Of a DNA stretch of 29,553 nucleotides, positions 24,152-29,553 are shown one piece after another. Position 1 is the first letter of the stretch. Every line of letters starts with the position of its first letter. The DNA is taken from contig HF990403.1 of the NCBI GenBank assembly GCA_000432775.1, positions 41,046 through 70,598 of the forward strand, read 5' to 3'. The stretch is from Alistipes sp. CAG:831 (GTDB lineage Bacteria; Bacteroidota; Bacteroidia; Bacteroidales; UBA932). The notes below the pieces were generated by a model. The model saw nothing but the letters and a program-made list of their open reading frames with translations, ran no database searches and had not been told where the DNA came from. Made by a program: the position numbers and the translations under genes.

Positions 24152-24418
24152 ATTTCCGTTGACTTGTTGGGTAACTCCAAATCAGAAGGTATCGGTTATG
24201 CTGACGAGACAGGCAAGACCGTCATCCGACCACGCTTTGCCTTCGGCTATCCATTCGAGGACGGCAAGGCGAAAGTCTCCGATTCTGAGGAACGGAAAGA
24301 GGTGGCAGGCTCTGGCGGCGAGCACTGGTATTGGGAAAGTGATGACTGGTACTACATTGACAAACAAGGAAACCGATGTGAAAATCAAGATACAGACAAG
24401 GACAAAACACATCCATAA
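24152..24418 (+). pseudogene. C-terminal fragment of a WG-repeat protein
   Basis: The frame reads GIGYADETGKTVIRPRFAFG, then DGKAKVSDS and DDWYYIDKQGN. This is the repeat unit of WG-containing proteins (a G-Y/F-x-D-x-x-G-K-x-V-I-x-P-x-F/Y pattern) plus the usual closing segment. No start codon or N-terminal repeats precede it: the matching sequence begins directly after the cobO stop, in the same frame. It is a leftover 3' end, marking a recombination junction at about 24152. Confidence 0.65.
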
Positions 24419-24427
24419 CACAGCAAT

Positions 24428-24461
24428 AACCCCGGAGGTTCAGACGCGAGCCTTCGGGGTT
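24428..24461. terminator. Strong hairpin, probable two-way terminator
   Basis: AACCCCGGAGG (24428-24438) pairs with CCTTCGGGGTT (24451-24461) over 11 positions with one G-U, around a 12-base loop. It stands between the converging cobO/WG-fragment transcript (plus) and the lipoprotein operon (minus). The T runs are short on both sides, so efficiency is uncertain. Confidence 0.55.
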
Positions 24462-24483
24462 AGCCAATACGAACAGCACTTCA

Positions 24484-24705
24484 TCAATTGCCGAATCCGA
24501 ATGACATGGCTGCCTGTTCACAGAAGCGTGCATATTCCTCTTTGTCAGTTCCGCTTTCAATATGGCGGTCTATCAGTTCTCCCAGTTCTCCATCATCGGA
24601 CTGAAGATGGTATCCTGAGCTTCCGGCTTTGAGAATCCGCGTTCCCCTCGGATATGAAACCTCGTCCATCTCCCCTGCAAGAAGATCCAGGGATGCTTCC
24701 GGCAT
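24484..24705 (-). CDS. Short ORF, possibly a chimeric remnant with a Crp-like start
   Basis: This 73-residue frame starts 3 bases after the stop of the lipoprotein upstream, in operon-like spacing. The first 33 residues (LDLLAGEMDEVSYPRGTRIL then KAGSSGYHL) resemble the beginning of a cyclic-nucleotide-binding domain in Crp/Fnr regulators. The remainder, SDDGELGELIDRHIESGTDK onward, does not continue that fold. It could be a fusion of two fragments at an island edge, or a real small protein. I do not assign a function. Confidence 0.35.
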   Translation of the reverse strand: MPEASLDLLAGEMDEVSYPRGTRILKAGSSGYHLQSDDGELGELIDRHIESGTDKEEYARFCEQAAMSFGFGN

Positions 24706-24708
24706 GCC

Positions 24709-25977
24709 TCACATCGGATAGATGCCCGTGACATAATGAGTGAGACCGCTGATTTTTCTGACAAGCTGCGGCGGATCCACGCTGCAGTCATAGACCAGAA
24801 TATGGGATTGGGGAACGACTCCCTCCATGTTCTCCTGGGATACAGCGACATAGAGAAGCCCTGAGTCCGGGTCGCCTGTCACATTGCAGTCCAGGATATT
24901 GGCATCCGGCTCGTCGGCCCTGAAATCCACTATGTCCTTCTCCGTCCTCCCGGTTCCGATGGAAAAACGGCTGAGGGTGGTCTTCAGACTGGAGGCGAAC
25001 TCCGATTCATCTGCCCCTGTAAAATAGATATAATCACCGATACGGGTAATACCGGAGTTGGAATGGGTGCCGGGAGATATACTGGCAGTGACGGTCTTCT
25101 GGTCGACTATGCTCCAACTCTCCACATCGATAAAATACAGGAAGCCTGAATTAGGACGGCTACGGTAGTAGGTGGCAGCAACGAGAGTGCCGTCCTCTGT
25201 CCGGCACATGCCGCTGACCAGGTCGCCCTTTCCCAGCTCCAGACGGCGGCTGACAGCATCCTCACCCTTTGAAAACTCCAGCAGGGCCGTAGAAGACCAG
25301 AACCCTCCTGTCAGGGCATACATACGTCCGTCGACTATAGTCGCACCTCTGGGCGAGACTGTAGATTCCACCGTATTGGCTGTCCCCATATTGCCTATCT
25401 CATAAGAGCCTTCGACGAGACTCAGCCCGCCGGTGGAACAGTCGAAGCGCAGCACACCCTGCGCAAATATGAAGACATTGCGGCTGTCCAGCACAGCGAT
25501 ACCGCCCAGACTCTCGTCCACTTCCTCCATAGTGCCGTTGACGGGATGCCGGAATGTCATTTGTGCCCTGGAGAAAGACTGTTCCTTCCGGAGGGTCTGC
25601 GCATCCGCCACGATTAGAAGACCGTTGTTCTCCTTTCCTTCAGCCTTGCGCCAGTCATTGCACAGGATATACTGCTTCCCTTCGCTCATGGACATTCCTA
25701 CCCCGTCGTTGCCCAGTTCCGAAGCGTTTGCAGACGCATACACCCGGTTTTCCAGTGTTCCGTCGGGTGCAATGAAAGTGAGAAAGGCATTCTCCATAGT
25801 GTATTCACCGCCGCTCAGCAGGAGGACTCCTTCGGGATCGGCATAGCCGGTAAGTCCGGAGACGGGGGGAACGTCGGGATCTTCCCCCTCCGGGGTGTCC
25901 GGAGAGGGATTGTCAGTGCAGGCCGCAATCAGCATGGCGGCGGTCATGAGGATATAAGGTAAATTTCTGCTGTTCAT
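24709..25977 (-). CDS. Surface-type beta-propeller lipoprotein (DUF5074/BtuG-like), fourth gene
   Basis: This 422-residue lipoprotein has the lipobox LIAAC with Cys near residue 20. An acidic, Pro-rich linker (SPDTPEGEDPDVPP) follows, of the kind that promotes surface display in Bacteroidetes. The body has repeated four-stranded blade patterns such as GLLIVADAQTLRKEQSF, GGIAVLDSRNVFIFAQGVLRFD, SGITRIGDYIYFTGAD and GLLYVAVSQEN. The closing LTHYVTGIYPM parallels the neighbour's LTHFPAGFYFNE. No catalytic motif is seen. It starts 2 bases after the stop of the related gene upstream. The likely role is ligand binding at the cell surface, by analogy with BtuG. Cobamide is the best guess from context only. 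Confidence 0.75.
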   Translation of the reverse strand: MNSRNLPYILMTAAMLIAACTDNPSPDTPEGEDPDVPPVSGLTGYADPEGVLLLSGGEYTMENAFLTFIAPDGTLENRVYASANASELGNDGVGMSMSEGKQYILCNDWRKAEGKENNGLLIVADAQTLRKEQSFSRAQMTFRHPVNGTMEEVDESLGGIAVLDSRNVFIFAQGVLRFDCSTGGLSLVEGSYEIGNMGTANTVESTVSPRGATIVDGRMYALTGGFWSSTALLEFSKGEDAVSRRLELGKGDLVSGMCRTEDGTLVAATYYRSRPNSGFLYFIDVESWSIVDQKTVTASISPGTHSNSGITRIGDYIYFTGADESEFASSLKTTLSRFSIGTGRTEKDIVDFRADEPDANILDCNVTGDPDSGLLYVAVSQENMEGVVPQSHILVYDCSVDPPQLVRKISGLTHYVTGIYPM

Positions 25978-25979
25978 GA

Positions 25980-27434
25980 TTATTCATTAAAATAAAATCC
26001 TGCTGGAAAATGAGTAAGGTTGTCTATCCTGCGCACCGGTATGTCCGGGCTGCTGCTGAAGTCGAACTCCCAGATGGAGTTGGTGGTGAAGAAATTGCCG
26101 AAACCCTTTATCGTGTTGATGAAGACGTGGCCGGTAATGGGATTGACACCAAGGCCGTTGTACAGCTGCACCGCATTGTCGTCAAGGTTGAAAAGGTCTG
26201 TCAGGACTTCGTCAGTCACATCTCCTTCTCCGGCTTCCGGATCAAATACAGCACGGTACACCATGGTCCCGGAAGCATAGTAGACGGTGTTGCCGCTGGC
26301 AGCCATGCAGCAGCTGTAGACAGCGTCAGGCCGGGCACTGAGCAGGTTCTGGGTAACGGTGGAGGCCGCCGGATCAACCTTGTTCAGGGTAATCTGCCCT
26401 CCTTCTCCATCCATTGCGGAAGTGCATATTGCCCAGAGACATCCGTCATCCGCCGGAGCTATGCCGAGGAAATAATTAACCATGTACGGGGTGGCCCAGA
26501 AGGCGTACTCCGCTACTGAGGACACCTGGTCTGTGGCCGGATCTATCTTCTTCAGTGCGCACAACAGGCCGTTCTGAGGAAAATATACCTCGCCGCCGGT
26601 TACTGCAAACCTGGACTTCGGTGCCCCTTCCGTACCCGATATGAAAGTCAGCGAGACATCGTCCATATTCAGGCGCCACACCCCTTTGTTGTCCCTGATG
26701 TACACATGCTGCTCGTCTATCACGGCTATGTGCGTCGGCCAGTCCAGACCCGGAAGCTGCTCTTTGGTAAGACTCCTCACTTTCTTCAGAGTCACGGCGT
26801 CAGCCACTACCAGCATTCCGTCATTCTCGAATGAAGTTCCCTCGGGGTTGGTATCCCCGTTCTGTGAGATTATGTATATTTTCCCGTCGTGGAAACACAT
26901 GTCCTGCGCTACATTGCCCAGGTCAGTGCCATTGACGCGGCGGTAGGCGGTATCCACGACGTAACCCTCGGGAGTGATGTAGATGAGCGAGCCGTTTTCA
27001 GTGGTCATGTTTCCCTCATTGAGGACAAATGTTCCCCCTGCCCCGTCGAATGTGACCCGGTGGAAACTGACGCCACCGACCGTGGTGCTCTCACCGTCGT
27101 TCCCAGTAACAGTCAGTTTCAGGTTATAATCGGCAGTACCGGCAGTGGCGGAAGGGGCTGTGACATAGATGCGGCCGGCCTCCCCGTCCACTGATGCCTG
27201 CCAACCCTCCGGCACATCTTCCAATGTTACGGTGCTTATCCCCTCCGCATGATAGGTCAGGACATACGTTTCTTCAGATACAAGCAGCACCGGATTGTCG
27301 GCAGAGGTACCCAGTTCGAATACAGGATCCTCATAGACAGGGCCGTTTTTACCAGTGCATGAAGTCAGGCCGGCAATACAGCCTGCTGCGGCGAGAGCCA
27401 GGACCAGGCTCTTCAAATAAATTCCTTTGTTCAT
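25980..27434 (-). CDS. DUF5074-like surface beta-propeller lipoprotein, third gene
   Basis: This 484-residue lipoprotein has the signal peptide ending LTSC (Cys near 26). An N-terminal Ig/PKD-like domain (about 35-125, VTLEDVPEGWQASVDG) leads into a propeller that begins GGTFVLNEGNMTTENGSLIYI, the typical opening of DUF5074 proteins. Further blades include DGMLVVADAVTLKKVRSL, THIAVIDEQHVYIRDNKG and NGLGVNPITGHVFINTIKG, ending NLTHFPAGFYFNE. It lies between the cell-surface protein gene (34-base gap) and the next propeller (2-base gap). The domain plan resembles that of B12-locus lipoproteins of Bacteroides, so a role in cobamide capture is plausible but unproven. Confidence 0.78.
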   Translation of the reverse strand: MNKGIYLKSLVLALAAAGCIAGLTSCTGKNGPVYEDPVFELGTSADNPVLLVSEETYVLTYHAEGISTVTLEDVPEGWQASVDGEAGRIYVTAPSATAGTADYNLKLTVTGNDGESTTVGGVSFHRVTFDGAGGTFVLNEGNMTTENGSLIYITPEGYVVDTAYRRVNGTDLGNVAQDMCFHDGKIYIISQNGDTNPEGTSFENDGMLVVADAVTLKKVRSLTKEQLPGLDWPTHIAVIDEQHVYIRDNKGVWRLNMDDVSLTFISGTEGAPKSRFAVTGGEVYFPQNGLLCALKKIDPATDQVSSVAEYAFWATPYMVNYFLGIAPADDGCLWAICTSAMDGEGGQITLNKVDPAASTVTQNLLSARPDAVYSCCMAASGNTVYYASGTMVYRAVFDPEAGEGDVTDEVLTDLFNLDDNAVQLYNGLGVNPITGHVFINTIKGFGNFFTTNSIWEFDFSSSPDIPVRRIDNLTHFPAGFYFNE

Positions 27435-27468
27435 GTTCTTTAATGTTAAAATGTTACGATATGTGTGT

Positions 27469-28440
27469 TTAATCAGTTGTTATCTCTTCTCCAAGCAGAT
27501 GGAGGTCCTCCACTCCCATTATCTCAGTGGAGCACTCGCCTATCCAGCCGTTTACCTGATTGACCCCGGTATAGATCCGGATAAAATCCACTCCCGGCAG
27601 GTCCACGCTTTGGCCCCTGCTGTCCACGGCCCAGGATATGTCGACGGCCGATCCGGCACCGGAATTGGTGTCATTGTCCGCATAGCCGTAGCGGAACTTG
27701 TAGAGGACGTAGTATGTCCCCTCTCCGCTCTCGTCGATACCGTTCTGAGGCAGGCAGGTGCCACTGAAAGAGAGCCTGTCCTCCCCGTACCACTGCGGGA
27801 AATAGGGCTGGGTATGATACTTGTTTTTCGGAATGCTGCCCCGACGGCCCAGGATATCCTCCCAAAGGATGTATTCCTCTTCTTCGGAGGCTGCCGGTTC
27901 CTGTTCCGGACGCAGGTACGTCATACTGTAGTCCGGGTGAAGGGCCACGTCATTGCCGTTGTCCCTTGCAGCCTGATACCAGATTTCCTGCGCAGGGTCG
28001 ATATGGGCACTTCCGGCTATCTCATACCATAGGTCGTCGGGCAGCCCGTTGCCGTTGGCATCGACGGAGACCATGATAATACCCGGCTCGCTGCTTCCCC
28101 CCTCGTCCCCGAATGCATTGCCCAGCACCCGGAAGTCGCACAGCCCCTCCCGGTTCTCGATCGTATGGTCGAATCCCACCACCACATATCCGCCCCAGCC
28201 GCCGAGGGAGATCAGCCCGCGGTTGTTGTTTCCGATGGCCTCCAGGACTTTCCGGTTCATTGTCTCCTGTGTGTCGCCTTCCTCATAGAGGGGCATAGTA
28301 TTGACAAACTGACCGGGAGCCGGCATATATTCGAATACTTCGGTGATGTAGGGAGTTGCGTCCTTTCCGGCCTTTTCCTTACTGCAGGCTGTCAGGACTA
28401 TGGCCGCAAGCCCCGCCGCATAAATTACAGAATGTCTCAT
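27469..28440 (-). CDS. Cell-surface lipoprotein of a Bacteroides B12-locus family
   Basis: This 323-residue lipoprotein has the lipobox VLTAC (Cys 19). Distinctive stretches are FEYMPAPGQFVNTMPLYEEG, ISLGGWGGYVVVGFDHTIEN, EPGIIMVSVDANGNGLPDDL (a Ca-binding-like Asp/Asn-rich loop), WYEIAGSAH, and near the end DISWAVDSRGQSVDLPGVDF then IRIYTGVNQVNGWIGE. From memory, near-identical motifs occur in unnamed surface proteins beside BtuB/BtuG in Bacteroides cobalamin loci. I cannot confirm this or link it to BtuH. Its ATG overlaps the stop of the BtuG-like gene as ATGA, so the two are coupled. No enzyme motif is seen. Confidence 0.72.
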   Translation of the reverse strand: MRHSVIYAAGLAAIVLTACSKEKAGKDATPYITEVFEYMPAPGQFVNTMPLYEEGDTQETMNRKVLEAIGNNNRGLISLGGWGGYVVVGFDHTIENREGLCDFRVLGNAFGDEGGSSEPGIIMVSVDANGNGLPDDLWYEIAGSAHIDPAQEIWYQAARDNGNDVALHPDYSMTYLRPEQEPAASEEEEYILWEDILGRRGSIPKNKYHTQPYFPQWYGEDRLSFSGTCLPQNGIDESGEGTYYVLYKFRYGYADNDTNSGAGSAVDISWAVDSRGQSVDLPGVDFIRIYTGVNQVNGWIGECSTEIMGVEDLHLLGEEITTD

Positions 28441-29553
28441 GGTGTCGTATAAAGCAATGGTTTACGTGTGAATACAATGTGTGCCGGGATATCCCCGGTG
28501 GTTACTGACCACTTGCGCCTGCCGTCAGAAGAGAAGCAGTGCAGGGTACCCGGACTGACATAGTCTCCGGCATCCGTTATCAGGATCTCGCCGGTCACGG
28601 GATGGACAGCTATGCTGTAAGGGGTACTGATCCTCACGTCGTCTGTGATAAAGCTGCGGGTGACTGTCTGCCGCGTCACTGTGTTGAATATTGCGTATGA
28701 GACACTCCAATCCTGAGTCCCGTAGTTGAATCCGCTGCTGCATACGTAGAGAGAGTCTCCGCGGAGGGTCATGCTGCTGTTGGGCAGGTCCAGGGTATCT
28801 GTGCAGATGTCCGTCCTGGTATCGATGATAAAGGTCCTGGAAGGTACGCTGTAGTAGTCACCTCTGGAGGAGACATACAGGTTGCCGTGGAGGTCAGGCT
28901 CCAGACGGTGCAGGTTGATGCCCACGGGTATCCTGTACAGTTCCTTAAAACTTGCCAGGTCGATGACAGACACAGTGCTGTCATAGTCCGGCACCCTGTA
29001 GCCGCCGGAGTTGGCCACATACAGCTTGTCGCCGACTACAGCCATCTCCTCCGGCTGGTAGCCCACGATGCATGAGTCCACTATCTGAAGGCTGGAAGTG
29101 TCAATCTTCACCACCATGCCTATGCGGGCATCCGGGTCAATCTTCACAGGACCGGCGTAGGCACTTACATACGCATACCTGCCCTTGAAGGCCAGATAGC
29201 GGCAGTTGGGCACGGCTATCTTGGTGATATGCCTGATGCTCTGCACATCCATAACCTCCACGTAATTGGAGCAGTTGATCACCGCCCACAACTTTCCGCC
29301 GTATATCCCGATGTCGTTGCCGACATCTCCCAGATCCTTCACCTCGTCGGGATTGCGCTCTCCGTAGATGTTGCGCGTGTACACTCCCGAGGAGTAGTCG
29401 TAGTAGTCCAACGAAGCCTTGTTACTGCCCATATTGCCCTCATTGAGCAGGAAGAAACCGCGGATATCGCCGGAAACGGAATCCCCGGGATTGACTTCCA
29501 CCGGCTCGGAGGACAGTACTGGCCAGTCGCCGCGGCAACTGCAGAGTACCGCG
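28437..29553 (-). CDS. BtuG/YncE-like surface beta-propeller lipoprotein, 5' end outside the window
   Basis: The frame is open to the window edge and reads AVLCSCRGDWPVLSSEP before the mature part. LCSC is a lipobox, so only the first 15 or so signal-peptide codons are missing, and the GTG at 29501 is internal. The 354-residue body opens with GFFLLNEGNMGSNKASLDYY and shows regular blades: LGDVGNDIGIYGGKLWAVIN, PEEMAVVGDKLYVANSGGY, GNLYVSSRGDYY and PYSIAVHPVTGEILITDAGDY. This matches the seven-bladed YncE/DUF5074 propellers to which BtuG belongs. BtuG binds B12 tightly and lids the BtuB receptor. The receptor gene may lie upstream, outside the window. Confidence 0.8.
   Translation of the reverse strand, partial: AVLCSCRGDWPVLSSEPVEVNPGDSVSGDIRGFFLLNEGNMGSNKASLDYYDYSSGVYTRNIYGERNPDEVKDLGDVGNDIGIYGGKLWAVINCSNYVEVMDVQSIRHITKIAVPNCRYLAFKGRYAYVSAYAGPVKIDPDARIGMVVKIDTSSLQIVDSCIVGYQPEEMAVVGDKLYVANSGGYRVPDYDSTVSVIDLASFKELYRIPVGINLHRLEPDLHGNLYVSSRGDYYSVPSRTFIIDTRTDICTDTLDLPNSSMTLRGDSLYVCSSGFNYGTQDWSVSYAIFNTVTRQTVTRSFITDDVRISTPYSIAVHPVTGEILITDAGDYVSPGTLHCFSSDGRRKWSVTTGDIPAHIVFTRKPLLYTTP

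Noticed and set aside
26010..26519. Plus-strand frames opposite the lipoprotein operon (26010-26519, 27427-28032 and others)
   Set aside because: They are shadows of intact lipoprotein genes with signal peptides and regular propeller blades.
1..29553. tRNA, rRNA or CRISPR arrays
   Set aside because: None was found by reading; there are no regularly spaced repeats and no cloverleaf-like segments that I could support.

Overview
The window looks like chromosomal DNA of a gut-type Bacteroidales bacterium. An Alistipes-like (Rikenellaceae) host is my inference, not proven. The reasons are Bacteroidetes lipoprotein signals, TAnnTTTG-type promoter boxes, surface beta-propeller lipoproteins of the BtuG/DUF5074 kind, a Bacteroides-type conjugative TraG, and GC-rich core genes that include a cysteate-synthase-like enzyme.

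Bases 1-10556 read as a compact, GC-rich plus-strand block. It starts with the 3' two thirds of carB. One base later begins a five-gene cluster of heterodisulfide-reductase-like (Hdr/Qmo/Dsr-type) proteins: HdrC-like, HdrB-like, HdrA/QmoA-like, a small HdrC-like ferredoxin, and a membrane protein fused to ferredoxin and two CCG domains. A cysteate-synthase/threonine-synthase-family enzyme, a nitroreductase lipoprotein, a DUF486 membrane protein, a small two-helix membrane protein and a GNAT acetyltransferase follow.

Bases 10557-24610 look like a mosaic island. Its left edge holds gene fragments (a possible small-protein fragment and the C-terminal piece of a DUF1566/FISUMP-like surface protein). 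Then come an AbiEi/AbiEii toxin-antitoxin pair, a TraG coupling protein broken by a one-base frameshift, and a short MITE-like element. A long, lower-GC, minus-strand block devoted to cobalamin follows. In transcription order it has DUF2284 protein and PP-loop ATPase, a cobalamin riboswitch, a truncated surface lipoprotein, btuF-btuC-btuD, and then nrdD-nrdG (B12-independent, oxygen-sensitive ribonucleotide reductase). cobO (corrinoid adenosyltransferase) is divergent. The right edge again holds fragments (a WG-repeat tail and a short chimeric-looking ORF) around a strong two-way hairpin.

Bases 24709-29553 return to high GC. They hold a tightly coupled minus-strand operon of four surface-type lipoproteins: a BtuG/YncE-like beta-propeller (start outside the window), a cell-surface protein of a family I associate with Bacteroides B12 loci, and two DUF5074-like propellers. 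The likely common theme of 18397-29553 is capture and import of cobamides and their activation. The riboswitch probably ties uptake, and perhaps nrdDG, to B12 scarcity.
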